Source: Cytophagales bacterium (lineage in GTDB: Bacteria > Bacteroidota > Bacteroidia > Cytophagales > Cyclobacteriaceae). Taken from it: a DNA stretch of 64,000 bases. Positions 38,401 to 44,755 of the stretch are shown in pieces (positions within the stretch are counted from its first letter, which is position 1; every line of letters starts with the position of its first letter). The position numbers were made by a program, and so were the translations under genes. The stretch is from the NCBI GenBank assembly GCA_033344775.1, contig JAWPMT010000004.1, positions 1,550,001 to 1,614,000 of the forward strand, written 5' to 3'. The notes under the pieces are model-generated. The model made no database searches and had not been told where the DNA came from. It saw only the letters and a list, made by a program, of their open reading frames with translations.

Positions 38401-40255
38401 CAGTGACTTCACTCAACGCATCATCCGTCAGGGTGATGGTGAACGTGTTAGAAATATTATTGGGAGGAATGTTCAGGGTACCTGCCGCCAGCGTAAAGTC
38501 CTCACCTGCACCGGTCGCAGTTCCTCCGGTCACCGTGTAATCCACGGTGGTCGCATTTCCTGGATCTACCTGACTTGGAGTAATGTTAACGGTGATGTCT
38601 AGCGATCCTCCGGATTCATTGATGGTCGCACTAGCCGCATCAAAATAGATCTTACGAGGGTTGTCATCATCCTTGATTGTATAAGTCAGCGGATTGTTCA
38701 ATCCATTGAACCTGGAAGGGAAACCGGACAAAGTAATGTCGATGCCTTCTCCTGATTCTGAATCTGAGTCATTGGAAATGGCTAACGGAAACAAGAATGA
38801 ATTGCTCCCTGCGTTGATATTGGTGGCCGTTAAAGGAATAGCCGTGTAATCGTCACCGGCGGTGGCCCCATTATCAGACGTAGCATAGCTCACAGGGAGA
38901 TTACTCAAAGCTCGGAAATTGGTCCTTACTTCGATGGTAGAGGAAGCGACCGTTTCAAAATCGTCTTGGGTGGCATTTGTGAATCCAAGAACCGGACGAA
39001 CCACACCGATAGAGAGGTAGTCTCCATTTGACAAATTCAATGCTACTTCCCAATGACCTGCTCCGGGAACGCGAGCCATTTCATATACTTCCGCGTTGGT
39101 AAAGTCGCCATCGGAATCCACCAACAAAACATAAGTATCATATCCAGCAGACAAGACAGGAAGTGCCGTGGTATCTGCCAAAATTTTCATGGTCCCGAAT
39201 GTGTTGGTCTCGTCCAACCGCCACTCTCTGGCGATGCGTTGGATATTTGAAAGCCCTTCGGCGGGTGCTTCGGATGTGGTCCAGGCTTGCGCCCCATTGT
39301 CATGTCCAATAAAGGCAAAGTCACCATTATCGACAGTAACACTTCCTAATGTATCGAGGCCTAGTACACCTGAAAAACTCGCGGTATCATATTCGAATCC
39401 AACTCGCCCAATCCCGGCCACTGTACCCGGATAATTGCTATCATAAGCATATCGATCATTTCCGGCGGCTGTGATATCAATGCCATATTTAGTAGACAGG
39501 TAATTTTCTACGGAAACGCGTTCCGGGTCCGTCAGTGTTCGATCAAAAACGATCAATTCTGCAATGTCTGCATCCAGATTATGTGCAGCGATAGAGAAAT
39601 TAGGTAGCAATGACCCCATAACCTGACGGTTAAGGGTTCGGTTCGCATTGAATTCCGCAGAAAGGATCTGCCACTGATCTCTGGAAAATTGTGGGGAATT
39701 GCTGTTTCCTACTAAAGCGCCGTAGTTGTTGCTATTATAAGCAAAGTTTGCCTGATTTGAGCCTGTACCATTCCCGTCAAAACTTAAGCCATTCAGATTT
39801 CCTGATCTGGAATCCATGGCCACATGCACACCATCGCCATATGCTCCCCAGATTTGCCCCAGGTCATCAGTACCTTGCAAGTCATCACGGAAATTGAAAA
39901 CCACGAAAACAGTTCTAGCCTGATACGAATGGCCATTATCGTAATAATCATCCCCATCGAAACGCACCGCCTTGATGGCTGTTGAACCATTGAAGATTGT
40001 ATCTAGAAAAGTTGGGGTATTTGCATCGAAGATGTAGCTGCTATCATTGGTGGCGTGGTGATTGTAACCGGAAAGGTCTCTCCAGTTATTAACGCGGTTG
40101 CCGTTATTGAGCGTATTGAGGCTATCACCACTCAGCCATAGCACCAGAGAAGAGGTACCATCGGTTGTTCCTGTTCCTCCGGGACCATTTTGTGCTATTA
40201 CAGCAATGGGTAGCAAGAGCAGGGACACAAAAATGTGCCTGAGCGATATCAGCAT
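26474..40255 (-). CDS. Giant T9SS-secreted surface protein with six lectin-like/Calx-beta modules
   Basis: A 4593-residue protein with a signal peptide (LRHIFVSLLLLPIAVIAQ). It contains six long modules, each opening with GPGG and a W-x-x-S/A-D segment, then a LamG/concanavalin-like domain with W.D.SG..NHA, a segment ending in NYLSAKYGI (resembling the DUF8202 region), and a GHDNG...REWR.DE.G..GT block that ends in a D.DGDF calcium-binding-like loop. Between modules lie one to three Calx-beta domains (DY..A.GT..IPAG and ETLI.DLSNP...LG.......I.DDD). The C-terminal part (about residues 3960-4500) has beta-solenoid-like sequence and ends in a T9SS type-A sorting domain (FEVYPNPVTDGRFH ... KLLIAR). 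It is likely exported and anchored as a calcium-dependent adhesin or matrix protein. Confidence 0.93.
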   Translation of the reverse strand: MLISLRHIFVSLLLLPIAVIAQNGPGGTGTTDGTSSLVLWLSGDSLNTLNNGNRVNNWRDLSGYNHHATNDSSYIFDANTPTFLDTIFNGSTAIKAVRFDGDDYYDNGHSYQARTVFVVFNFRDDLQGTDDLGQIWGAYGDGVHVAMDSRSGNLNGLSFDGNGTGSNQANFAYNSNNYGALVGNSNSPQFSRDQWQILSAEFNANRTLNRQVMGSLLPNFSIAAHNLDADIAELIVFDRTLTDPERVSVENYLSTKYGIDITAAGNDRYAYDSNYPGTVAGIGRVGFEYDTASFSGVLGLDTLGSVTVDNGDFAFIGHDNGAQAWTTSEAPAEGLSNIQRIAREWRLDETNTFGTMKILADTTALPVLSAGYDTYVLLVDSDGDFTNAEVYEMARVPGAGHWEVALNLSNGDYLSIGVVRPVLGFTNATQDDFETVASSTIEVRTNFRALSNLPVSYATSDNGATAGDDYTAIPLTATNINAGSNSFLFPLAISNDSDSESGEGIDITLSGFPSRFNGLNNPLTYTIKDDDNPRKIYFDAASATINESGGSLDITVNITPSQVDPGNATTVDYTVTGGTATGAGEDFTLAAGTLNIPPNNISNTFTITLTDDALSEVTESVEISLSNPTNGNLSDVEPIEFTLNIEDNDPTPLVQFNVAARSELESVTNPLIPVVLSTASGQDVTVNYTVSGSATGGSTDFTLINGSVTIPAGSIFTNILPVIADDAAPEESETLIIDLSSPTAASLGTNTRFTYTILNDDGPFGFTGPGGVGGTNTLPVWYKADSLVLTDGDPVTTWMDVSGNNNDATQGNALYQPTYQTGEINGFPVVRFDGTNDFTDDALTYNAKTIFIVFRTSSTLQPGNELGHIWGSYNELAHIAPEPRGGADQFGYSFDGNQSGTGTARYGQDGQAYGALVDDGTYYQWSYDQTHIVTVEYDETENLTRSILGGLVDNFAVGAHHFGGDVAEIIVYDQELSQVRRDIVENYLSAKYGVTLQGSNDFYAHEGTHFYDVAGVGQDINGATHTDATSNNIVRLTNPDALANGEYLLLGHDNSALTWSATETPTDSIQRIAREWRVDETGEVGDLQIRIDTTYLNNKPTDFEGYVLLVDDNGNFSTADGGTTIYSLTQEGNYYTTTSPVNLADGAYITVGTIGITVQFSITSFSQSETIGNYGAQIQLSRPASVDINVSYVVGVSSTATEGGSNDFQLEVTPETITAGNLTSNINLQINNDSEIEVDETAIIQLTGADNNVSVGTDTEFILTIQDDDAANATGTGPGGVRRPSDYVFWLEADSEVYSNDPPTILAADGATIAYWEDQSGSSNESEDEASITGASYRNNATDNQNQKPVIDFSSGNVALTIANASVINETTYAQKTIVAAFRTGADVTNLQVVYEQGGGSNGINIHIQNSNAYLAAWDNDWTGTYLDVSGAVTANTTYVAVLEVNASGTVIGGYLNTVDLGTQAILGGQTDLDAHGGLVGIGAMINDSYFNGVTAAESGNNYYFTGQLLELLSFNNSNFNDAQRIILENYLAGKWNINISAGNDIYQHKTTHSYGVAGIGQSASDEYNLAAQSGNLVTITNPTGMDNAEYLILGHDNGDTTSYAVTEAPSADFLRLGREWRVSEQGDITGVKLAFDTTYLSFGQTADYNEYVLLIDADGDFTSGAQVHAMTQNGGTYEVSNIDFSNGDYFTFAILRPSIQFQLAAASGAESVNNVDVLISLNHAITRAISVDFALDVPNSTATRGASDDFEFTDGTLNIAAGATQGQIAVTINDDAVIEGGESFEIDLANPSAGLTLGTNASFTYTIDDNDISTEVDFSVVSSSISEGSGSANITVKLNQIAASNVDVQYTVTGGTAAGSGEDFTLADGTATVIAGALSTNVQLQLVDDVILEAVETVQVSLSNPVNASLGSNTIHTVSINDNDVAPEVAFTTGSQSTSEGSTPANVLVELSAVSGLDATVGYEVVLGNTTATGAGTDYTLSAGTVTIPAGSASGIISIVIVDDSELEVDEQIQIRLLNDGNLTNATLGSQSTLDILINDNDASGFNGPGGVRSTTDYVYWLRSDKGVQRDISSNLNATNNTIVQRWLDFSGSDNHALGDSGSEPIYRNNISDNINQKPLIDFTSGSASMTIANANAINDVGPYTNKTIVAAFQTGSDVTARQIVYEQGGGTNGFAIYLYQDSVFLSAWENIGTGSNETFDTLSAPVVTNQTYIAHLDYDATNTSFNGFINGTSQGTKTVVNDGIPSHGGDIRMGINNGTAIHGSGGGPFLGKLMELIQLNSNYNETQRRVLTNYLAAKYNADISGAGIDYFNYQGSHSFEIAGLGRVGAGDFKTITQSDSMVLISNASALSDGDYLVFGHDNGAIASYTTTEAPTGIQRIAREWRITQTGDLGTVTFAFDTINLGITPGADFTERVLLIDADGDFSSGVRIVSLTRNGTAYEANNVDFNDGDFFTFGVIRPEIQFSLAASNGSENVSPAQIEIALNYPLGNDVTVTATQTGGNATEGSDYSFADGTYTIDANTTSVFADLILTDDSEVESDETVILTLSAPSVGQLGTNSVHTFSINDDDNFRKANFAKRDSTDTEGDTTQGIAVFLNARDNVNATEVYIEVTGGTALNDSLDFFVQARDTLTFAAGDTVEILPINLIDDLIDENDETVEVSIVGGTNTTVGDTATFTLTIQDNDLPPSVEFVSTTQSGDESFQTVDLALQLSSVSGKDITVSFGATGGNAVENTDFQFGTTSLVIPAGSTTDSLRFTVINDQLEEVPDETLIITLNDPSPNATLGANASLTYTILDNDGAGFRGPGGVGNLDAQTAVWLRSDDTNSGLTNGSPVSRWEDQTTNDNDAFQATGNNQPLFVENTMNNRPAFVFDGTDDVLEIGVSDDINTAGPYDNKTIFMSFRTPVDINMRQMLYEEGGGVRGLSIYILNGELYIGGWNQNNDDGGATTPWPQATPPFTVNVRRPLAPNTNYFVLLQYDFDVDGGGFDGDVRASLNGENLLELTGAGRLFTHPDRVAIGGVLGTTVYHDLSSSAGPDPFAGNVGELIVTNIIYNQAQRRIVYNYLSAKYDIDIAAEDVFTYEATHGYDVFGIGRVDAANTHSDAQGPGIIRMNNPSDLGDNEFLLIGHDNGTVNDWVETDLPNSNSSDFRRLSREWRASETGDVGTVKLTLTSSNLSSPPSGFPANYVLMVDDDGDFTSGATVYQLAQETPGEYSLNGVDLSGGKYFTIGLARKVLQFTQAASNTLENDSPASIEVSLNYVTQEDLTLDYTVADGTATGSGTDYTLASGSITVGTGNQTQTIPVTLINDTAVESDENFTVTLSNPPVGAVLGANSVHTFTINDSDQSLKVNLANADSTNTEDQTPILLDVFLSERDDINPTEVYYSVSGTASNGTGLDFELATPDTLTFVASDTLETISIPINDDMTDEDLETIVITLTGGSNTGLGDTLVYTYTIQDNDDPPTVSFGNPVSSGSEGVTSVSIPVNLSAASFLDVTIDYAVNGASTAVGAGGDYNLVGSTVTITAGQTSGNINLTLFNDQIVETDETLIIDISNPMNATLGATTQHTFTIIDDDGGLGPIGPGGVGRNLTGSEMAFWLRSDLDVFNEPTGTTPATNGDNVFFWRDQSGLNHHAYDTTGSTSSPNYLTNALNGQALIDFTSANSDDLLMDNDNLINTSPSNYVQKSIGLVFRAGANVTDRQVIYEQGGTGNGLNVWLESGTLHFSAWSTSTGWNYIDVTTSIVANESVYALFELDQLDGEIRASGYKSIGGAFSGNNTGVTALLNAHGGLIGIGATRNGTKFGVTVQNDTEGDHFQGEIGEIVHFNERNANTFQQKLLASYYEGKYGISVTTDDIYPDANDATHPNDIFGIGRDDVTNRHLIARSSDQMLQVQNPTGLTDGEYIVIGHDGASMGSFNNTEVSMSFGNFVQRVDREWLVEEAGEIGNFRIMVDTTQLPAQPDGYNSYFVIVDNDQDGDFTDVGDGDLTFYRLYDRFGTYAFSDTVNVADGDVFTIAMARNVAINDGNWNDASTWLLGVPQEDEPALLQATVTLDQDVTASQVIGLDSAVPSERGRLALGTHKLTVTDSLIILGFGMPAEDTTTFMWGTGTVEYRSSGDPIFIQPLVYYNMILSGQGPRHLRSQTLVENDFTINNNPCLVLDGNNLNIQGDWNNSVDADFQFGSATVRFNGTTGDQTISPTNEKITFANLIVDKPAGKLILNDTVEVSSQLQLLSNNLELGNELLIVTNNSASAITGSSSAYIEAGGNGGVRWSVASGTNYQFPIGDGSGNYTPFEFQASSLTGSDPQLNLQVANSAHPSVDDTRAHLARQWTFEPVNVTAATYDITMHYDDADVIGNEADLVPIKFNVDADTSMFPNYTVDVVNNTILWQNLTTFSTGTAGTTPDVVTPVTLLSFKGVAEDKIVILNWETAAELNNDRFEIEWSEDASSFIYIGEVAGNGTTEFRNAYRFIDDQPLPGINYYRFRQVDYDGQFEYSPIIAVTVQEFFEEAAFEVYPNPVTDGRFHVSMEGFREGEEVVLSVVSLSGQKVFSQHIEASDEDQEIYLPQGTPRGIYTIIYQFRNQLKSDKLLIAR
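29500..40190 (-). repeat. Six tandem coding modules inside the giant cargo gene
   Basis: Module starts (GPGG motif, minus strand) lie near 40190, 37960, 36430, 34115, 31845 and 29520; spacing is about 1.5-2.3 kb. Each copy encodes the same domain order but is diverged in sequence; the spacer Calx-beta number varies. The shared GHDNG motif appears on the plus strand as CATTGTCATG(G/T/A)CC in most copies. Confidence 0.75.
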
Positions 40256-40500
40256 GTTGGTTAATTACTTGTCTAAGTCAATACCCTAAAGTGGGTATTT
40301 AATACAGTTGCTAAGGTAACTATCAGCAAAGTCAGAGGTTTTCTGTTTTCGGCGAATGGAACTAAACTGCCGCTGAAATGGAATTTCTGCCGACTAAGCC
40401 GCAAAGGTTTGTTTCAGCCATTTCAGGTGATGTTTTGTTTGCAAATGCAACAATTCATTTTGGATTTCGATGAATGGAAGCTGAGGCTCGGTGGTTGGTT

Positions 40501-40542
40501 GCTCCAGTAACCTGATCACTTAAGTAATCAGGTTACTGGAGC
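40501..40542. repeat. Near-perfect 42-bp palindrome
   Basis: The left arm GCTCCAGTAACCTGAT (40501-40516) and right arm ATCAGGTTACTGGAGC (40527-40542) are perfect 16-bp reverse complements; the centre contains the palindrome ACTTAAGT (40518-40525), leaving a single mismatched pair (40517/40526). No T-tract follows on either strand, so it is not a typical terminator. It lies about 246 bp upstream of the giant cargo start and 266 bp upstream of the Roco start. Confidence 0.85.
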
Positions 40543-40615
40543 GAAATTAAATGCTAATTATTGAGAGAAATGATACTTACTCCAACCCCTGAAGGGGAGT
40601 TTAGTAAGCTTTTTT

Positions 40616-40687
40616 CCGTCATTTCGGCGATCAGTGCAATGTCCATTCTAGTTTCTTCTATGTAAACTTGATCTGCCGGAATGACGG
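40616..40687. repeat. Short CCGTCATT inverted-repeat element
   Basis: CCGTCATTTCGG (40616-40627) pairs with CCGGAATGACGG (40676-40687) with one mismatch, enclosing 48 bp. It is a short member of the family also seen at 19838, 25045 and 44380. Confidence 0.7.
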
Positions 40688-40807
40688 TCTCTTTTTAAGA
40701 ACCCTCTTAGCCCCTACTGGCCGCCCTTTACAAAACGGAATTCACTTCTTTTTACTTTCTCACACACAGGCGTTATCTTGTATCCAGGGTAAACACACTG
40801 CACTGCT

Positions 40808-43800
40808 ATGTCGGAAGAAGCATTACGATTGATTCACGAAGAGAAGAAGGAACGGACGGGGAAGTTGGATTTGGGGTTTACCGGATTATCGGAGATCCCT
40901 AAAGAGGTTTTTGAGTTGACGTGGTTGAGGGAATTGAATCTCATGAACTACTACATAGAAGATGGCAAATTCTATGATTCTGAGCAAGATATTCAATCAA
41001 ATTCATTGAATATCGAAGGCATCCCTGAAAGTATAAAAAAACTTGAGCAGTTGGAAGACCTTCGAATTGGCAACATTCCAAAGAAAGACTTAAACACTTC
41101 AATAGGAATATTTAATATCGACGCTTTAAAACATTTAAAGAACTTAAAAAAACTTGATCTTTCTAACTGTCATGATATATTAGATTATTATTCCATAAGC
41201 AACCTGAAACAGCTTGAGTACTTAACCTTAGATGAAAATCGACTTACAGACATAAACTTCATTGAGGGATTGAATAGGCTTAGAAGCTTATCACTAAGTC
41301 AAAATAATTTTGATGATATAGAGGTTTTAAAGACACTTCCGGACCTAGAAGTTTTGGATTTAAAATTTAATAGAGTCTTTGAATCCAAACATATTGGGTA
41401 CTTACAAAGACTAAGGACACTGAACTTCGGAGATAATAATTTGTCCACTTTTAACCCTAGTAGAAAATTAAGTAGTCTTCAAACATTAAACCTAGAAAGG
41501 AATAATTTAGAAGACCTTCGCTTCATTGAAAGAACTCCGAATCTCAGATCTTTGAACTTAGATAATAATCAATTCAGTTCTGTAAACAGAATTGCAAATC
41601 TGTCTAAGCTAGAAGTCTTAGAACTAAATTATAACAATGTATCAAACACAAACTTTCTTCCTGATTTACACAATCTTCAATATTTCTCAGCTTATTCAAA
41701 TCAAATAGAATACTTAAGTGAAGACTATAGTTCAAACCAATTACTTGAATTAAATCTCGGTGGTAATCCATTAAAATCGCTCTCTTTCCTAAAACAACTT
41801 CCTAAAATCAAAAGCCTCTACTTACATGGCACAAATACCTCAAACATTGACTTAAGTCGACAGAAAGAATTAGAGGATTTAATCCTTGGCGATAACAATA
41901 TTGATGATATATCATTCCTAGATCAACTTAATAAAATTGAAGTATTGAACCTATCGAATAACCAAATAACAGATATTAGCCCTCTAAAGAATCTAAAGGG
42001 ATTGGTTGAATTAAATCTCTCTTACAACAAGATTGTTAATATTGATCATGTCAATTCTTTGACTAGATTGGAATATCTTAATCTAGCTAGTAATGAAATT
42101 AGAGATTTATCGAGATTAGTTCCTCTTCTAAAACGGACAAAATTAGATGTCAATTCTTTTGATGGTCATTATATCTCTATTCAAGATAATCCAATAAGTA
42201 CTCCATCACCAGAAATCGTCAACCAAGGAAGGAAAGCAATTCTCGAATGGTTCGAAGCGAATAAAGCTAAACTCAATGAAGTCAAACTGATCCTTATCGG
42301 TGATCCTAAGGCCGGTAAAACTTCCCTGTTACGGCGATTAAAAGATGGTTCTTTCGATGAGAATGAACCGCAAACAGACGGGATCAATATTGAAGACATT
42401 GAATTTGGCACTTGTCCTTCTTTCCCAGATGAAAGCGCATTGAAAGACATCACGGGTCACTTTTGGGACTTTGGAGGACAGGAGATCATGAACTCGACGC
42501 ATCAGTTTTTCCTAACCAATCGATCTGTTTACATCCTTGTTCTTGATGCTCGGAAAGATAAACAGGTTTCTAATCAAGTTCGGAACTGGGTTCAGAGAAT
42601 CAGAGCCACTGGCGGAAATTCTCCAATCATTGTCATTGCTAATCAGATTGATATAAACAAAGGCTTTGGCTTCGAAAATGAAGCCAACTTGCGTGAGGAA
42701 TTTCCACAGATCAAAGGCTTCCTGAAAGTTTCCTGTTTGGATGGAGAAAACATCGAAAAATTAGTAATGCTTCTGGAAGAATGGATACCGAAAGCGGAAA
42801 TGTTCGAGACAGAGATTGATGAACGCTGGCTGCCGATCAAAAAACAATTAGAAGAGGAGACCAAAAAAAAGAAAGAAGAAGGTCGCTACTTGGATGAATC
42901 AAGTTTCCATAAAATCTGTAAGTTCCATGGACTTGATAATAAAACTTCACAAGAGAGTCTAGTGAAGTTTCTCCATGATTTGGGCTTGTTGTTGCATTTT
43001 GAAGGAATTCGTAAAAACTTAAAAGAGTACTATGTGTTGGATCCTTATTGGATCACCTATGGGGTATATCAAATCCTAACCTCCAGCTACGCCGGAGAAC
43101 GTAAAGGTATTGTTTCAATTAATAGGTTAGAATACATCATCAATGACGAGCCCGATAAGCAACAAATCTATCAGCCTAAGAATTACGAGAAAATCAAGTA
43201 TTCTCCAAATCAAAGACAATTTCTATTAGATATTCTAAATGAATTTAAACTATGCTTTTATGTGAATGATCGACAGCATTTTATCATTCCAGACCTGCTG
43301 GAAACAAACGCTCCAGAAGAAATCACCCAACCTTTTCGAAAATCTACTAAAGCCCTTAGGTTTATCTACCAATATACTTACATCCCTAGCTCGATCATTC
43401 CTGAGATCATGGTGGAAACGCATGGCATGCTGGAACACATCTGGCGTACGGGATGTGTTTTGAGTCATGATGGTAGTCGGGCCATGATCAATGCTTACCA
43501 GAATCAGATCCTGATCATCGTGGAGGGTGAGGCGAAAAAAAATCGAGAGTTCATGTCGATCATTCGGTTCTTAATCGATCAGATTAATAGAAAGTTCAGT
43601 GACTCACCAAAAATGCTGATTCCACTTCCAGATTTAGAAAATGAATTTGTACGATACAAACAGTTACGAAACTTAGAGCGTAAAGGAATTACAACTTACA
43701 GTCACTACATTGAAGAGAAAGATGATAATATCCTCTATTCTGTGAGTCAGTTATTGGAAGGAATTGTATCTCTTAATAAGGAAGATAATTCGATGGCTGA

Positions 43801-44266
43801 AGGATTCAAAAAACTTCAAAGCATGTTGCAACAGAGTCATTCCAAACTGGACTTGATCTATGAACAGCAGGTCGAGCATTATGAATATCTAAAGACCAAC
43901 CTGCCTCCTGATTGGGATGAACGTCTACTTGATGAAATAACGTCTCTACAGATAGAACAAACAGATGAGATTCGTCAAGAGCTGATCAAGGCTTTAGCCA
44001 GGGCTTTTGAACTGCATCACGGAGATATGGACGAGAAAGTAAAAGAGATTTTCCTTCGAATGAATGAGCCTAAAAAGCTTGCTAGCCTGAAGCTTAAGGT
44101 AGGCTTGCCACTACTAGCCAGTATGGTTCCGGGGTTATCTGAAATACCAGATGTTCCAGGTATCCCGAAAGTCAGCGTAGACGCTGAGTTTGATCTGAAG
44201 GCCTGGTCGGAGCAGATGTATAAGAAGCACGAGTTGCAGTTTTTTAAGGTGATGGGGAAGATTTAA
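40808..44266 (+). CDS. Roco-family GTPase (LRR-Roc-COR), second paralog
   Basis: A 1152-residue paralog of the protein at 22082. The N-terminus is shared (MSEEALRLIHEEKKERTGKL), as are Roc, COR and the C-terminal end (FDLKAWSEQMYKKHELQFF), but the leucine-rich-repeat region is much longer (residues about 60-450) and far more A+T-rich. The Roc domain has P-loop GDPKAGKT at 498-505, DFGGQE at 554-559 and NQID downstream. The LRR block probably sets partner specificity, while the GTPase and COR domains are conserved. It lies divergent from the giant cargo gene and is followed by a terminator at 44292-44311. Confidence 0.93.
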   Translation: MSEEALRLIHEEKKERTGKLDLGFTGLSEIPKEVFELTWLRELNLMNYYIEDGKFYDSEQDIQSNSLNIEGIPESIKKLEQLEDLRIGNIPKKDLNTSIGIFNIDALKHLKNLKKLDLSNCHDILDYYSISNLKQLEYLTLDENRLTDINFIEGLNRLRSLSLSQNNFDDIEVLKTLPDLEVLDLKFNRVFESKHIGYLQRLRTLNFGDNNLSTFNPSRKLSSLQTLNLERNNLEDLRFIERTPNLRSLNLDNNQFSSVNRIANLSKLEVLELNYNNVSNTNFLPDLHNLQYFSAYSNQIEYLSEDYSSNQLLELNLGGNPLKSLSFLKQLPKIKSLYLHGTNTSNIDLSRQKELEDLILGDNNIDDISFLDQLNKIEVLNLSNNQITDISPLKNLKGLVELNLSYNKIVNIDHVNSLTRLEYLNLASNEIRDLSRLVPLLKRTKLDVNSFDGHYISIQDNPISTPSPEIVNQGRKAILEWFEANKAKLNEVKLILIGDPKAGKTSLLRRLKDGSFDENEPQTDGINIEDIEFGTCPSFPDESALKDITGHFWDFGGQEIMNSTHQFFLTNRSVYILVLDARKDKQVSNQVRNWVQRIRATGGNSPIIVIANQIDINKGFGFENEANLREEFPQIKGFLKVSCLDGENIEKLVMLLEEWIPKAEMFETEIDERWLPIKKQLEEETKKKKEEGRYLDESSFHKICKFHGLDNKTSQESLVKFLHDLGLLLHFEGIRKNLKEYYVLDPYWITYGVYQILTSSYAGERKGIVSINRLEYIINDEPDKQQIYQPKNYEKIKYSPNQRQFLLDILNEFKLCFYVNDRQHFIIPDLLETNAPEEITQPFRKSTKALRFIYQYTYIPSSIIPEIMVETHGMLEHIWRTGCVLSHDGSRAMINAYQNQILIIVEGEAKKNREFMSIIRFLIDQINRKFSDSPKMLIPLPDLENEFVRYKQLRNLERKGITTYSHYIEEKDDNILYSVSQLLEGIVSLNKEDNSMAEGFKKLQSMLQQSHSKLDLIYEQQVEHYEYLKTNLPPDWDERLLDEITSLQIEQTDEIRQELIKALARAFELHHGDMDEKVKEIFLRMNEPKKLASLKLKVGLPLLASMVPGLSEIPDVPGIPKVSVDAEFDLKAWSEQMYKKHELQFFKVMGKI

Positions 44267-44267
44267 C

Positions 44268-44312
44268 ATCCCCCAGCCCCTATGCGGGCCGCCCTTCGAA
44301 GGGGGATTTTTG
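44268..44312 (+). terminator. Terminator hairpin of the second Roco gene
   Basis: CCCTTCGAAGGG (44292-44303), a perfect palindrome, is followed by GGATTTTTG with T residues at 44307-44311, two dozen bases after the Roco stop codon (44264-44266). The wider block is one copy of the CCCCCTT/AAGGGGG repeat that recurs at 44619, 44778, 62035 and 61574. Confidence 0.7.
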
Positions 44313-44324
44313 TGGACCTCTGCA

Positions 44325-44523
44325 TGCAATCCCAGCCTTGTCCGGCCGGCAGGCACGGAATGACGGCCTTAAATCATTACCGTCATTCCGGTTTCTGAAG
44401 CGTAGCGAAAGAATACCGAAATCTTAATGTATGTTAGCAGGTATTCCCTTTGGTGAGATTCCCGTACGATCAATTATAGAGCTAAAGATATTCATGATAT
44501 TACTGTGATACCGGGAATGACGG
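44325..44523. repeat. MITE-like element with CCGTCATTCCGG ends (copy 2)
   Basis: CCGTCATTCCGG (44380-44391) pairs with CCGGGAATGACGG (44511-44523). The preceding 55 bp (44325-44379) match 24991-25044 closely, and interior phrases (GGTGAGATTCCC with GATGAGATTTCCC, CGATCAATTA with TGATCATTGA) match the first copy too, so the two are diverged copies of one element. Confidence 0.7.
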
Positions 44524-44606
44524 TCCCAGGTTAAGGATAAATTCGACGATTTCCATGAAAAAATTATAAGGCATCTTCTACATGATTCCAGAGGCCTTAA
44601 AGGTTT

Positions 44607-44640
44607 AGCTAAAATCACCCCCCTTCGAAGGGGGATTTTT
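44607..44640 (+). terminator. CCCCCTTCGAAGGGGG hairpin with T-tail
   Basis: A perfect 16-bp palindrome (44619-44634) followed by ATTTTTGTG. It has terminator geometry on the plus strand, but no gene lies directly upstream, so it is better seen as another copy of the repeat family that also follows the Roco gene. Confidence 0.6.
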
Positions 44641-44664
44641 GTGCTTCTTTTGGATAATTCCAAC

Positions 44665-44705
44665 AAAGAAAAACCCTGTTAGGGGCTTGGAGCCCTAACA
44701 GGGTT
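44665..44705 (-). terminator. Rho-independent terminator of the TSP3-repeat cargo gene
   Basis: A perfect 13-bp stem: AACCCTGTTAGGG (44672-44684) with CCCTAACAGGGTT (44693-44705), loop of 8. Read on the minus strand it is followed by TTTTTCTTTG (complement of 44664-44673). It lies about 95 bp past the stop codon at 44800. Confidence 0.8.
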
Positions 44706-44755
44706 AAATCTACAATTCTTAATACTGAGATTCCGCAAGGCCGCAGGACGGTAAA

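Larger units (their letters stand above)
40256..40807. promoter_or_regulatory. Divergent upstream region between giant cargo gene and second Roco gene
   Basis: This 552-bp gap holds the promoters of both genes, the 42-bp palindrome (40501-40542) and a CCGTCATT element (40616-40687). A box TATCTTGT (40774-40781) resembling the -7 element lies 34 bp before the Roco ATG, with a T-rich -33-like stretch at 40748-40758. No cargo promoter was identified with confidence. Confidence 0.45.

Noticed and set aside
26834-40289. Many plus-strand ORFs within the giant 4593-residue gene
   Set aside because: They recur at the same offset in each module, as expected for antisense frames of a repeated coding sequence, and no family is visible in them.
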